From Xanthomonas sp. F10 (GTDB lineage Bacteria; Pseudomonadota; Gammaproteobacteria; Xanthomonadales; Xanthomonadaceae): 64,000 nucleotides of DNA. The notes under the pieces were generated by a model that was not told the DNA's origin, made no database searches, and saw only the letters and a list, made by a program, of their open reading frames with translations. The position numbers and the translations under genes were made by a program. Shown here one piece after another: positions 16,117-26,219 of the stretch (positions are counted from its first letter, which is position 1; the number at the start of each line of letters is the position of its first letter). Location: contig NZ_JACHNP010000003.1 in NCBI RefSeq assembly GCF_014206815.1, forward strand, positions 372,001 to 436,000. Direction: 5' to 3'.

Positions 16117-16557
16117 ATGCCACATTCCGGCACCTGCTTCATCACCCGACACACGCTGTCGGCGCTGCGCGATCAGATTCACCAAAGGCCCGAACTGGTG
16201 ATGGCGCTCGAAGGCTTGATTGAGGTGGAAGAGGAGCACTTTCCTGATCCACCGATCTACGCTGCGCTGTCGCATCTGGCGCAATGCACGGCATGCCAGG
16301 CCTGGAGCGCGCTCTGGCTGGAGGCGCAGTTTCCCGAGAGCGGGGCGTGGCGCGAGCGCGTCGCTCGCTACTGCTGCTTCAGCATGTTCGAGGCGGTGAC
16401 CAAGCCGGACAGGGTGGTGCGGATCGGGTTCGAGTTGTTCCGTGGCGAGGATCCGACCTGGTACCTCAATGACGCGATCTGCGTGCAGTTCTGTCCGTGG
16501 TGCGGGCAGCGCCTGCCCGATCGTCCGTTCGAGCCGGATCTGGAGCCAGAGCCGTAG
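16117..16557 (+). CDS. Hypothetical protein with CxxC pairs, 146 aa
   Basis: Two Cys pairs, QCTAC (residue about 56) and FCPWCG (near residue 129), could hold a metal ion. The second resembles zinc-ribbon ends (CPxCGxxLP). The protein is otherwise soluble and acidic at the C-terminus (PFEPDLEPEP). AAAGGA lies upstream of the ATG. Function unknown. Confidence 0.55.
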   Translation: MPHSGTCFITRHTLSALRDQIHQRPELVMALEGLIEVEEEHFPDPPIYAALSHLAQCTACQAWSALWLEAQFPESGAWRERVARYCCFSMFEAVTKPDRVVRIGFELFRGEDPTWYLNDAICVQFCPWCGQRLPDRPFEPDLEPEP

Positions 16558-17242
16558 CAAGCACCATGACGGCGTGCCGACGCGTTGCCGTGATCGCCTC
16601 AGGGCAACCGGGACAGTCGGCCGGCCTGCACGTTCCTGCCGACGTTGCCGATCCGCCTGATAACTCGGATGGTGTTTGTCGGCACGTGGCGACGCCAGCA
16701 CACGGTGGCGTGCCATGAGGTAGCGACTGCTTGCCCTCGCGATCGCGCTGCTGTCCGCTGGGTGGGTGCTTCCGTTGTGGTGTGGCATCGAGGCGCGGCT
16801 GACGTTCTGGCAACGCCAGGGCGCGGCGCCGCTGCAGTAGGGCCCTCCCGGCGACTCCTTTTCCTCCCTGGCTTGCGCCTCGGCCTGCCGCAAGGTCGCC
16901 GACGTGTGGCTCGCCGCTGCGATCGGTAGCTGGGCGTCTCTGGGCGCATGTGCCTGTCTACGGCGGATGCGATGAGTTGTCATGCAGGCATGCTGCAATG
17001 GATCTGGACGGTTGCGGCACCATGGTGTCCGGCGCTGGTCGCTGGCTGCTGCGAGTGCCGTCTCTGCGTGCCGCAGGCGCCTGCGTAGGCCGCACGAGCT
17101 ACATGACGTGCCGCACCGCTGTCCACCTGGACCGCCGCGCGTGCGTTACCCTCCGGGACCGCCCATCCGCGCCTGCGCGCCATGACGCAGCCGCGGCGAT
17201 GCGCGCGTCCGCCCCCCGATCGTTCGAGAGTCAAGCTGCCGC
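16558..17242 (+). other. Gene-poor stretch with a possibly decayed membrane-protein gene
   Basis: No intact gene is convincing. In one + strand frame an ATG near 16715 is followed by AGG TAG, then by a hydrophobic stretch RLLALAIALLSAGWVLPLW, a second TAG near 16838, and another stretch ending VWLAAAIGSWASLGACACLRR and a TGA. Both internal stops could be CAG to TAG changes. A short frame MSCHAGMLQWIWTVAAPWC overlaps its end. Confidence 0.3.
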
Positions 17243-17635
17243 ATGCATCCTGTCATCCATTTCCGCTCCCGCCTGCTCGAGGTGAGCGCCGAGCCGGAGA
17301 ATCCGATCAATCCGATCCGCGGCAGCTCGCTGCTGGACTGGCTGCGCATGCGTGTGGGCGACGCCATGGTCTTGTCCGAGCCGGACCCGGAGGACTGGGG
17401 CTGGGCGTCCGAAGCGGAATGCCAGGGGCGCACCTACCTGGTCGGCGCCTACGCCGAGGAAGAGGTCGACGGCAACCATACCTGGATGCTGCAGATCGAC
17501 AAGGAGCGCTCGTTCTGGGAACGGCTGCTCGGCCGCCATGCGATGCGCGACGACGATCCATGCTTTGCGCGGGTGCATGCGCTGATCGCCGCCGAACCGC
17601 AGTTCACCGACCTGGTGGTGGAGCGCGAACCCTGA
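17243..17635 (+). CDS. Conserved hypothetical protein, 130 aa
   Basis: The protein begins MHPVIHFRSRLLEVSAEPENPINPIRG, then SLLDWLRMRVGD, PDPEDWGWASE and YLVGAYAEEE...WMLQIDKERSFWERLLGR. I recall very similar proteins scattered through proteobacterial genomes with no assigned function. No signal peptide or membrane segment. Its neighbours are also orphan genes. Confidence 0.65.
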   Translation: MHPVIHFRSRLLEVSAEPENPINPIRGSSLLDWLRMRVGDAMVLSEPDPEDWGWASEAECQGRTYLVGAYAEEEVDGNHTWMLQIDKERSFWERLLGRHAMRDDDPCFARVHALIAAEPQFTDLVVEREP

Positions 17636-17756
17636 CCGCCGCTGCCGTCTCGGCGGCAACGCGGTGCCGCGCACGCCAGTGATGCCGCCGGCTGCAGCAC
17701 GCCCGCCATCGCGCTTGGGTATGCTCGGCGGCCCGTCTCCGTCTGTGCCCGCCACG

Positions 17757-18197
17757 ATGCCGATCCGAAGCCTGTCGCTGTTCCCGTTGTTGCTGCTCGG
17801 CACTGTGCCCGAGGTGATGGCAGCGCCCAAGCACTGCCTGCCGTATGGGCCGACCCAGGTCACCTTGTCCGGCATCTTGGCGCCATCGTCCACTGGGAAC
17901 GCCGCGCCTACCGCGCCGCATGCGCACACGCATATCGATGCCGGTGCGGCAGCGACCCAGGAAGAGGTGCTGATCCTGCCGCAGCCGGTGTGCGTGGCGG
18001 CGTCGGCGGACGGGCGGCAGCCGCGGCACGAGCAGGTGCGTCGGCTGCGGCTGGCGGTCACCGCGGACCAGGCGGCGCATCTGCGCGAGGAAGGCACCGG
18101 GCAGGTGGTGCGGGTGACCGGCACCTTGGCGCATGCGCCAACCGGCTCGGATGCACCGCCGCTGCGCCTGAGCGTGCTCGGGGTGGACAGCGACTAA
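17757..18197 (+). CDS. Secreted DUF4431-like protein
   Basis: After a signal peptide (MPIRSLSLFPLLLLGTVPEVMA) the protein reads CLPYGPTQVTLSGIL...EEVLILPQPVCVAA...VRRLRLAV...VVRVTGTLAHA. The order of a CxxY/VxLxGxL strand, a PxCV strand and a final VxGTL strand matches the DUF4431 family of small exported proteins. A His-rich HAHTHID segment sits at the position of variable loops. The ATG at 17757 was chosen because it begins the signal peptide. A strong hairpin terminator follows. Confidence 0.6.
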   Translation: MPIRSLSLFPLLLLGTVPEVMAAPKHCLPYGPTQVTLSGILAPSSTGNAAPTAPHAHTHIDAGAAATQEEVLILPQPVCVAASADGRQPRHEQVRRLRLAVTADQAAHLREEGTGQVVRVTGTLAHAPTGSDAPPLRLSVLGVDSD

Positions 18198-18222
18198 GGG
18201 CCGTGCTGATAGGGGCCTTTTT
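18196..18222 (+). terminator. Rho-independent terminator
   Basis: The stem AAGGGCC/GGCCTTT (one mismatch) begins at the stop codon of the DUF4431-like gene and is followed by a run of five T. Confidence 0.65.
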
Positions 18223-18252
18223 GCTGTGACTCAGCGGAACGTGTTGTCGCTG

Positions 18253-18320
18253 CGTAGGAGCGGCTTCAGCCGCGACAGGCTTTAACGGGAACGCCCGTCG
18301 CGGCTGAAGCCGCTCCTACG
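18253..18320. repeat. REP palindrome
   Basis: CGTAGGAGCGGCTTCAGCCG at one end and its inverted copy at the other are separated by a short spacer with an AACGGGAACG core. Each arm is itself a hairpin. Copies occur at 23114, 29385, 50004 and 59457 and in the tandem array near 56 kb. Confidence 0.85.
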
Positions 18321-18486
18321 TGGGTGGAGGCTCGGTGAGACCGGATGTGTCTCGCTTTCAAATCCAACGGATTGCTGCGTCCACCCCGGCCGCTGGCGCG
18401 CACGAGAGAGCGCTCGCATTGACGGCGCGCAGCGGCTAACCGAGGATCGCCATGCCGCGCCCGGCGGCCAAAGGGGTCGGCGATCC

Positions 18487-18978
18487 ATGAGGGGACTGCG
18501 GTTTCTGTGTGCGATGAGCCTGTGGCTGAGCGCGTTCGCCGCCACCGCGGGAGAGTCGCCGGTGCGCACTGTGCAGGCGTTCTATGCCTGGGCGCTCGCG
18601 CCCGAGCACGCGGGCGGGGATGTTGCGCAGGTGCGGCATCTGCTGGGGCGGGAATTGTTCGCGGCGCTGGAGGCGCAGCGTGCCTACGAGGCGGCCTGCG
18701 CGAAGCTTGTGCCGGCCGACGTCAAGCCGCACATGCTGGACCAGAGCCCGTTCTTCCTGTGGCCGGATCAGCCCACGGCGCTGGTCTCGACGACCGCTCG
18801 GGTCAAGGGCGATACCGCACGGGTGCGCGCCCGCCTGGCCGTCGACAGCCTGCAGTGGACGGACACGGTGGTGCTCGGTCGGCAAGACGAGCGCTGGGTG
18901 ATTCTCGACATCGCGTGGCAGGAAGGAACGCTCACCCAGCGCCTGGCCGAATTCGCGGCGGAGCGCTGCACACCTTGA
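18487..18978 (+). CDS. Secreted DUF3828-like protein
   Basis: A signal peptide (MRGLRFLCAMSLWLSAFAATAG) is followed by SPVRTVQAFYAWAL...VRHLLGRELFAALEAQRAYEAAC, a central DQSPFFLW and ...DTARVRARLAV...VVLGRQDERWVILDIAW. This is the layout of DUF3828 (an NTF2-like fold): two helices, then a curved sheet ending in a WxIxDI strand. Periplasmic; ligand unknown. Confidence 0.65.
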   Translation: MRGLRFLCAMSLWLSAFAATAGESPVRTVQAFYAWALAPEHAGGDVAQVRHLLGRELFAALEAQRAYEAACAKLVPADVKPHMLDQSPFFLWPDQPTALVSTTARVKGDTARVRARLAVDSLQWTDTVVLGRQDERWVILDIAWQEGTLTQRLAEFAAERCTP

Positions 18979-19113
18979 TGTCCACCGGCGCGAAACACGG
19001 GGCGCAGTGCCGATGCCGGCACCGCTGCAGGCCCTGCCGCACGTGGCATAAGCCCGCTCCGAGGCGGGATCTTCGGCCTGAATGACGTCGCCGGCGCACG
19101 GCTTCCCGGGCCC

Positions 19114-19875
<762 letters not shown>

Positions 19876-20237
19876 ATGGGGTCTCCAAAGGCGGCGCGGC
19901 GGCGTGGGGCCGCATGGCCAGGACGCGTGGCGCACGACAGGGCCAGCATCGGCTGCGCCGCGTCGATCGGCCGTGGCCGGGGTGTCTGCACGGTGTCGTG
20001 ATGTGCGAAGCTGGCCGGCGCCGTGGCGCATGCAGGTCTACGCATGTCTGCTGCAGCCGCGTCGCGCGACGTCGGCCGGTCATGCACCGTCGCGTCGTGG
20101 CCGCCGCGCCGTCACTGCAATGGCGTTGCAACACAGACGACATATCGTGCCGCGCTGCGCCATAGAATGGCGCATGCCGTCGCGGGCTGCTGCGCAAGCC
20201 GAACGGACTCGATTTTGCGCGCTCACAAGGATCCGAC
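19876..20237. other. Intergenic region between divergent genes
   Basis: The spacer separates the OBAP lipoprotein gene and the receptor at 20238. I see no clear operator or RNA. The receptor has no strong Shine-Dalgarno beyond AAGGA at 20227-20231. Confidence 0.35.
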
Positions 20238-22616
20238 ATGCTGCATCCCTCTCTCTCCCCGCGCCCGCTGACCGCGCGCGCCGCGCCGGCCCGTACTCGC
20301 CTGGCGCAGGCCTGCGCCGCCCTGGTGCTGGCCTCGGTCGCCGCCGCCGCTGCCGCGCAGGACAGCGCGCCGTCGCTGGCCGGCAGCGAGACCCGCCCGG
20401 CCAATGCCGCCGGCAATGGCGATGCGGCGACCTCGCTGGACACCATCATCGTCACCGCCGAACACCGCGAGCAGAACCTGCAGGAGGTGCCGGTATCGGT
20501 GGGCGTGGTGCAGGGCGAGGCGATGCGCGACTTCACCGCCGGCGGCGACGACACGCTGCTGGCGCTGTCCGGCCGCGTGCCCAGCTTCTACGCCGAAACC
20601 ACCACCGGCCGCATCTTCCCGCGCTTCTATATCCGTGGCCTGGGCAACATCGACTTCTACCTCGGCGCCTCGCAGCCGGTGTCGATCATCCAGGACGACG
20701 TGGTGCTGGAGCACGTGGTGCTGAAGTCCAACCCGGTCTACGACGTGGACCAGGTGGAAGTGCTGCGCGGCCCGCAGGGCTCGCTGTTCGGCCGCAACAC
20801 CACCGCCGGCATCGTCAAGTTCGACAGCATCAAGCCCAGCGACGACTACACCGGTCGCGTCACCGCCAGCTACGGCAGCTACAACACCGTCTCGGTCGAT
20901 GGCGGCATCGGCGGCCCGATCAACGACGTGCTGTCGTTCCGCGTGTCCACGTTGTACCAGCACCGCGACGACTGGGTGGACAACACCTACACCGGCCCCA
21001 GCGCCGACGGTACGGTCACCCCGAAGAAGGACGCGATGGGCGGCTACGACGACCGCAACGCGCGCCTGCAGCTGCTGCTGAAGCCGAGCGAGAACTTCTC
21101 CCTGCTCGGTGCGTTCCACACCCGCGACTACGACGGCACCTCCACCCTGTTCCTGCGCGGCGCCCTGACCAAGGGGTCCAACAAGGTCGACGTGCCGCGC
21201 GACCAGGTGGCCTACGACGAGGCCCACGACAACCCGCAGGCGTACAAGACCCACGGCGCCTCGCTGAAGGCGATCTATGACTTCGGCGGCGTGTCGCTGA
21301 CCTCGATCAGCGCCTACGAGACCACCTCCGGCTACAGCCGCGGCGACACCGACGGCGGCGCCGCGGCCAACTTCCCGGTCAACGGCGTGCCCAACGGCTA
21401 CGGCCAGTCGATGGGCCAGGTGCGCGACCTGGACCAGTACACCCAGGAACTGCGCCTGGCCAGCGAAGGCGACGCCCCGCTGCAGTGGCAGGCCGGCGCG
21501 TTCTACTTCGACGGCAAGGACACCACCGACTTCTACCAGCGCGCCTACTTCCTGCAGACTGCCGCGCGCAATCCCAACAACTGGGTGCGCCTGCACAACA
21601 GCAACACCTCCTGGGCCGGCTTCGGCCAGCTGACCTACAAGGTCACCGACGCGCTGACCCTGACCGCCGGCGTGCGCCAGACCCGCGACAGCAAGGAGAC
21701 CAAGCTGCTCAAGACCGCCGACACCGCGGCCGGCGTGGTCACCTACAGGGGCCGCCGCGACGTGCGCCTGGCCGACACCCAGCCGAGCTGGGACCTGAGC
21801 GCGATGTACGCGATCAACCCGAACGTCAACGTGTACGCGAAGGTCGCCCGCGGCTTCCGCGGCCCGACCATCCAGGGCCGTTCGGCGGTGTTCAACTCCG
21901 ATTTCACCACCGCCGACTCGGAAACCATCCTGTCGTGGGAAGCCGGCATCAAGAGCAACCTGTTCGACAACCGCCTGCGCCTGAACGTCACCGGCTTCAC
22001 CTACACCGTCGACGACATCCAGCTCAACGGCAACGACTCCAACGGCAACGGCGTGCTGTTCAATGCCGACAAGGCCAAGGCCTACGGCATGGAAGCGGAC
22101 CTGGACTGGCGCCCGATCCCCAACCTGTCGCTGACCGCGGGCCTGAGCCTGCTGCACAGCGAGATCCAGGACAAGCGCGTGTACGCGCAGGTGTGCGGCC
22201 TGAACGGCGTGGTGGTGTGCACGGTGAAGGATCCGACCATCCGCATCGGCAGCAACACCTTCGCCCAGATCGACGGCAACCCGCTGCCGAATGCGCCCAA
22301 GTACAACGTCAACCTGGCCGCCCGCTACGACATCCCGGTCAACGACGGCGGCGCGTTCTTCGTCGCCACCGACTGGAACAAGCAAGGCTACACCAGCTTC
22401 GTGCTGTACGACTCCACCGAGTTCACCTCCAAGGGCAACTTCGAGGGCGGGCTGAAGCTGGGCTACACCGGCGACTACGGCGCCTGGGAAGTGGCCGCAT
22501 TCGCCCGCAACATCACCAACGAGAAGAACCTCAAGGGCGTGATCGAGAACTACATGGCGGCCGTCTACAACGAACCGCGCATCGTCGGCGTCTCGTTCAA
22601 CCTGCACTGGCACTGA
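20238..22616 (+). CDS. TonB-dependent outer-membrane receptor
   Basis: 792 residues, typical for the family. A long basic signal sequence ends in AQACAALVLASVAAAAAAQ. The TonB box is probably DTIIVTA (about residues 71-77), followed by a plug domain (NLQEVPVSV...VDQVEVLRGPQGSLFGRNTTAGIVKF) and a 22-strand barrel ending in a terminal aromatic residue (SFNLHWH). It imports a ligand across the outer membrane using TonB energy. The substrate is not readable; the plug and barrel resemble the general IroN/FyuA-like and catechol-type receptors common in Xanthomonas. No partner transport genes adjoin it. Confidence 0.9.
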   Translation: MLHPSLSPRPLTARAAPARTRLAQACAALVLASVAAAAAAQDSAPSLAGSETRPANAAGNGDAATSLDTIIVTAEHREQNLQEVPVSVGVVQGEAMRDFTAGGDDTLLALSGRVPSFYAETTTGRIFPRFYIRGLGNIDFYLGASQPVSIIQDDVVLEHVVLKSNPVYDVDQVEVLRGPQGSLFGRNTTAGIVKFDSIKPSDDYTGRVTASYGSYNTVSVDGGIGGPINDVLSFRVSTLYQHRDDWVDNTYTGPSADGTVTPKKDAMGGYDDRNARLQLLLKPSENFSLLGAFHTRDYDGTSTLFLRGALTKGSNKVDVPRDQVAYDEAHDNPQAYKTHGASLKAIYDFGGVSLTSISAYETTSGYSRGDTDGGAAANFPVNGVPNGYGQSMGQVRDLDQYTQELRLASEGDAPLQWQAGAFYFDGKDTTDFYQRAYFLQTAARNPNNWVRLHNSNTSWAGFGQLTYKVTDALTLTAGVRQTRDSKETKLLKTADTAAGVVTYRGRRDVRLADTQPSWDLSAMYAINPNVNVYAKVARGFRGPTIQGRSAVFNSDFTTADSETILSWEAGIKSNLFDNRLRLNVTGFTYTVDDIQLNGNDSNGNGVLFNADKAKAYGMEADLDWRPIPNLSLTAGLSLLHSEIQDKRVYAQVCGLNGVVVCTVKDPTIRIGSNTFAQIDGNPLPNAPKYNVNLAARYDIPVNDGGAFFVATDWNKQGYTSFVLYDSTEFTSKGNFEGGLKLGYTGDYGAWEVAAFARNITNEKNLKGVIENYMAAVYNEPRIVGVSFNLHWH

Positions 22617-22661
22617 TCGCAGAGCGTGTAGCACCACGTCGGCAACACCTGCCGGCGCCAG

Positions 22662-22695
22662 CGGGCGGGAGGGCGATGGTCCTCCTGCCCGTTTG
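22662..22695 (+). terminator. Possible terminator of the TonB receptor gene
   Basis: The stem CGGGCGGGAGG/CCTCCTGCCCG (one G-T wobble, 8-nt loop) is followed by TTTGCGTTTG. Confidence 0.45.
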
Positions 22696-22734
22696 CGTTT
22701 GATGGGAGCACGTTGCCGTCGCTGTGACCATAGT

Positions 22735-22789
22735 CGTCACCGTCACCGTCACCGTCGCCGTCGCCGTTGCTGTTGCTGTTGTTGTTGCC
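22735..22789. repeat. Imperfect hexamer run (GTCACC to GTTGCT)
   Basis: About nine consecutive 6-bp units grade from GTCACC through GTCGCC to GTTGCT and GTTGTT. A related run lies at 33034-33105. Confidence 0.75.
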
Positions 22790-23018
22790 TGGCTTTGGCT
22801 CTTGCTTTTGATTCACCGGGTTCCCTTCCGAAGCGGCGGCCAGCGCGGGGAAAAACCCTGAAGGGGCGGCGCACATGGACGTGCGCCGTCCGCGGCAGGG
22901 GCAGGATGCCCCTTCCGCGGATCCCCGGGATGGACGCGAACCCGGAGCGCGCAGCGCGGAGGGCGCGTAGGCAGGGTGTGCTTGACCAGCCTTCGGCTGT
23001 GGTAAAGCGCTTCTTTTG

Positions 23019-23052
23019 GTTACTTTTCTTTGCACAAGCAAAGAAAAGTAAC
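23019..23052. repeat. Perfect 15-bp inverted repeat
   Basis: GTTACTTTTCTTTGC and its exact complement are separated by 4 nt. The hairpin would act as a bidirectional terminator-like structure and is a common spacer element in related genomes. Confidence 0.75.
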
Positions 23053-23113
23053 TCGCCCGTTAGGGCGAAAGCCTTTGCTGTTGCTTCAAGCGTGAGTGCC
23101 GGACAAGAAGAAT

Positions 23114-23184
23114 CGTAGGAGCGGCTTCAGCCGCGACCGCGACCTTCGCGGTAAAGCCCGGTCGCGGCTAAAGCCGCTCCTACG
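23114..23184. repeat. REP palindrome
   Basis: Inverted CGTAGGAGCGGCTTCAGCCG arms with a GACCTTCGCGGTAAAGCC centre. Confidence 0.8.
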
Positions 23185-23378
23185 ACTGCCGCCACCGCCT
23201 GCGACCCCGAGGGCTCCGACCCCGAGGCCCGAGGCCCGAGCAAACCTGCCACCCATCCCAAATCCCATGGCAGCCCCGCCCCCGCTCTGCTACAGTCCGC
23301 GCCCAGCGCTGCCGGGTCCGGCAGCCGGGCACAGCCGCCGCCATGCCTTCATCCGTGAGTCTTTCGGGGGAGTGGTGC

Positions 23379-25667
23379 ATGCGCGTCGCGCGATCGGTGT
23401 TGACCTTGTCTGTCGTGTCCATCCTGCTGGGCTGGGCGCCCACAACGCGCGCAGCCGACGGCGAGGCCGCGCCGCCTCCTGATCCCACCACCCTCGACCA
23501 GATCGTCGTCACCGGCGAGAAGAGCGGCCGCAGCGTGCAGGACACGACCAGCTCGGTCGCCGTCACCACCGAAGCGCGCATCGAGCAGGAGAACCTGCAG
23601 AACGCCTACGAGGTGTTCAACCGCACCGCCAACATGGCGCAGACCTATGGCGACGCCGGCTTCAGCATCCGCGGCATCCGCAACATCGACGGCGGCAGCG
23701 ATGCGCCGCTGGCCACCATCTACCTGGACGGCGCCGCCCTGCCGTGGAAAGCGATCAGCTGGGCGCCGCTGAGCCTGTGGGACCTGCAGCAGGTGGAAGT
23801 CCTGCGCGGCCCGCAATCCACCCTGCAGGGCGAGAACGCCCTGGCCGGCGCGATCGTCCTGCGCACTGCCGAGCCGACCATGGACTGGCAGGGCAAGCTG
23901 CGGGTGCTGGCCTCCGATCCGTCCGACCGCAGCCTGGCCGGCGCGATCGGCGGGCCGATCGTGCCCGACGAGCTGGCGTTCCGCGCCTCGGTGGAGCAGC
24001 GCAGCTTCGACGGCTACACCTGGAACCTCACCCGCCAGGCCGCTGACGACGCGCAGGTCTCGGCGATCTACCGCGGCAAGCTGCTGTGGACGCCGTCGGC
24101 GATCACCGGGCTGAAGGTGCAACTGGGCTACACCCGCTCGCACCGCACCGGCCCGTACATGTACACCTACGTGCGCACCGACCTGCCCGACTACCTCGAG
24201 CACCGCGACGCCACCAACAACACCCCGGACCGCACCCGCAGCGACAGCGACATCGTCACCCTGCAGGCCGACTACGCGCTCTCCGACGCCTGGTCGCTGT
24301 CCTCGGTCAGCGCCTGGAACAAGGTCACCTCGTCCAGCCTGTGGGACATGGACCATGGCCCGGACAACGCCGGCTACGCGCAGCGCCAGCTCGACGACAC
24401 CACCGCCTCGCAGGAGCTGCGCCTGCACTACGCCGGCGCAGCGGTGCAGGGCCTGATCGGCGCGTACTGGGCGCGGCACGTGGAAGACAACGACGCGCAA
24501 CTGTTGAACAACGTCGCCACGCCGACCACGACCATCGCCGGCCTGCTGCGCAGCGCCGGCTTCCCGGCCGCCACCGCCACCGCGATCGCCACCCGCTACG
24601 CGCAGGCCCTGCCGGTGATTCCGGTCGACTACGTCAGCGCCAGCCCGACCCGCTCCAGCAACCGCGCGCTGTTCGCCGACGGCCAATGGCAGGTCGGCAG
24701 CGGCTTCTCGCTGCTGGGCGGGCTGCGCTACGACCGCCAGCGCTACGCCATGGCCTCCGACACCACCGCCGCCTTCGCCGGCCGCTATCCCGACCCGGCC
24801 GCCTTCGCCGCCAGCGGCACCGCGCTGTATCGGGCCATCGTCGCGATCAACCAGGGCGTGGCCGGCATCGTGCGCTCGGCCAACGGCGAGGTGGCCTGGA
24901 ACACGCGCGACTTCGACGCCCTGTTGCCCAAGCTCGGCGTGCGCTACGACTGGAACCCGGACGTGTCGACCAGCCTGGTGGTGCAGCGCGGCTACCGCTC
25001 CGGCGGCTCCAGCTTCAACTCAGCGCGCAGCCAGGCCTTCCCCTACGACCCGGAATACACCTGGAACTACGAGGCCTCGCTGCGCTCGCAGTGGCTGGAC
25101 CGGCGCCTGACCCTCAACGCCAACGCCTACTACATCGACTGGAAGGACAAGCAGACCACCGCCTACTTCGGCCTCAACAGCTTCGACTACAACACCGTCA
25201 ACGCCGGCCGCGCGCATCTGTACGGGGCCGAGCTGGAGGCCAGCCACCGCCCCAACGAGGCCTTCGACTGGTACGGCTCGCTGGGCTATGCGCGCACCCG
25301 CTACGACAGCTTCGCCACCATCGCCGGCGCCTCGGTCATCGACTACGCCGGCCGCGAGTTCGCCTACGCGCCACACTGGACCGCGGCGCTGGGCGCCAAC
25401 TGGCGCTTCGCCGGGGGCTGGCTGGCCAACCTCAACGCCAGCTTCCGCGACCGCGTGTACACCGACATCGGCGCCGGCGCCGTGCAGCTGGCCTCGCGCA
25501 CCGTGGTCAACGCCAAGTTCGGCTACGAGAACCTGGACTGGAGCGCGTGGATCTTCGCCAACAACCTGCTCGACCGCGACTACGTGCAGTACCGCTGGGC
25601 CACCGAGCCGGTCGCGATCCTGGGCGCGCCACGCGTGGTCGGCATCGGCTTCGAGGCGCGCTGGTGA
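23379..25667 (+). CDS. TonB-dependent receptor heading an iron-uptake operon
   Basis: 762 residues from this ATG. GGGGGAG (23366-23372) lies 6 nt upstream, favouring it over the ATG at 23343. The signal peptide ends near TTRAA. A TonB box LDQIVVTG, a plug (SIRGIRNIDGG...LQQVEVLRGPQSTLQGENALAGAIVLRT) and a barrel ending in FEARW follow. Its stop overlaps the start of the DUF3325-like gene by one base, so the four genes from here to 27763 are one operon. The association with PepSY and DUF3325/DUF3649 membrane proteins is typical of siderophore or haem-like iron receptors; the ligand is unknown. Confidence 0.88.
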   Translation: MRVARSVLTLSVVSILLGWAPTTRAADGEAAPPPDPTTLDQIVVTGEKSGRSVQDTTSSVAVTTEARIEQENLQNAYEVFNRTANMAQTYGDAGFSIRGIRNIDGGSDAPLATIYLDGAALPWKAISWAPLSLWDLQQVEVLRGPQSTLQGENALAGAIVLRTAEPTMDWQGKLRVLASDPSDRSLAGAIGGPIVPDELAFRASVEQRSFDGYTWNLTRQAADDAQVSAIYRGKLLWTPSAITGLKVQLGYTRSHRTGPYMYTYVRTDLPDYLEHRDATNNTPDRTRSDSDIVTLQADYALSDAWSLSSVSAWNKVTSSSLWDMDHGPDNAGYAQRQLDDTTASQELRLHYAGAAVQGLIGAYWARHVEDNDAQLLNNVATPTTTIAGLLRSAGFPAATATAIATRYAQALPVIPVDYVSASPTRSSNRALFADGQWQVGSGFSLLGGLRYDRQRYAMASDTTAAFAGRYPDPAAFAASGTALYRAIVAINQGVAGIVRSANGEVAWNTRDFDALLPKLGVRYDWNPDVSTSLVVQRGYRSGGSSFNSARSQAFPYDPEYTWNYEASLRSQWLDRRLTLNANAYYIDWKDKQTTAYFGLNSFDYNTVNAGRAHLYGAELEASHRPNEAFDWYGSLGYARTRYDSFATIAGASVIDYAGREFAYAPHWTAALGANWRFAGGWLANLNASFRDRVYTDIGAGAVQLASRTVVNAKFGYENLDWSAWIFANNLLDRDYVQYRWATEPVAILGAPRVVGIGFEARW

Positions 25668-25957
25668 TGACCGCCCTCGCCACCGCCGGCTATCTGCTGG
25701 CCGCCGCGCTGGCGGCGCTGGCGTTCTACCTGGCCACCGCGCACCAGCGGCTGTGCCCGGCCTGGCGCCGGCACGCGCGCGCGCTGCGCGTGGCCGGCAC
25801 GCTGCTGTGCGTGGCGGCGCTGGGTGCGGCGATCGCCGCGCTGGGTGTGTGGGCCGGCGTCTTCGCCGCGCTGAGCGCGACGATGCTGGCGGCGGTGGCC
25901 TTGCCGTACCTGGATGCGTGGCGGCAATTGCACCGAGGGGCTGGCGATGTGGGCTAG
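25667..25957 (+). CDS. DUF3325-like inner-membrane protein
   Basis: 96 residues with three hydrophobic helices (about 6-24, 42-60 and 64-82) and a basic loop HQRLCPAWRRHARALR between the first two, the signature of DUF3325. It is translationally coupled to the receptor upstream (TGATG) and overlaps the next gene. Members of this family accompany PepSY-type proteins in iron-siderophore operons; a role in periplasmic iron release is suspected, not known. Confidence 0.7.
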   Translation: MTALATAGYLLAAALAALAFYLATAHQRLCPAWRRHARALRVAGTLLCVAALGAAIAALGVWAGVFAALSATMLAAVALPYLDAWRQLHRGAGDVG

Positions 25958-26219
25958 GTGGCTGGCGGCGATCGTGCTCGGCCTGCCGCTGGCGGTGGGT
26001 GCGATCGGCCTGTGCGTGTTGCTGTGGCCGGGCAATCTGCAGGTGCATACGCTGCCCTGGCTGTTGCTGGTGTTCCCGGCGTGGATCGGCGCGATGTCGC
26101 TGGCCTTCGTGTTCCGCAGCGGCGCACGCGCGTGGCTGTGGCTGGGCGGTGCGACCGCGCTGTGCTACGTGGCGCTGTTCCTGCTCAAGGCCAACCATCT
26201 CGTGCAGGTGACCCCATGA
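25947..26219 (+). CDS. Small inner-membrane protein, possibly DUF3649-like
   Basis: 90 residues with three hydrophobic helices. GAGGGG (25935-25940) precedes the ATG, and the gene overlaps both neighbours (11 nt upstream, an ATGA overlap downstream). Position in a receptor-DUF3325-PepSY operon is where a DUF3649 iron-transport protein usually lies, and the helix-FxxxxGxRAWL pattern fits loosely. Confidence 0.55.
   Translation: MWARWLAAIVLGLPLAVGAIGLCVLLWPGNLQVHTLPWLLLVFPAWIGAMSLAFVFRSGARAWLWLGGATALCYVALFLLKANHLVQVTP

Larger units (their letters stand above)
22617..23378. other. Long repeat-rich intergenic region
   Basis: No gene is supported here. It holds, in order, a hairpin after the receptor, a GTCACC/GTCGCC/GTTGCT hexamer run, a stretch common in Xanthomonas spacers, a 15-bp perfect inverted repeat and a REP element. 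Confidence 0.6.

Noticed and set aside
20223-22637. 804-codon antisense frame over the TonB receptor
   Set aside because: Shadow of the receptor gene; composition is Val/Gly/His-rich with no start signal or known domain.
24086-25666. Long + strand frame overlapping the second receptor in another frame
   Set aside because: Arg-rich shadow. Only its last part, from ATG 25667, is a real gene (DUF3325-like).
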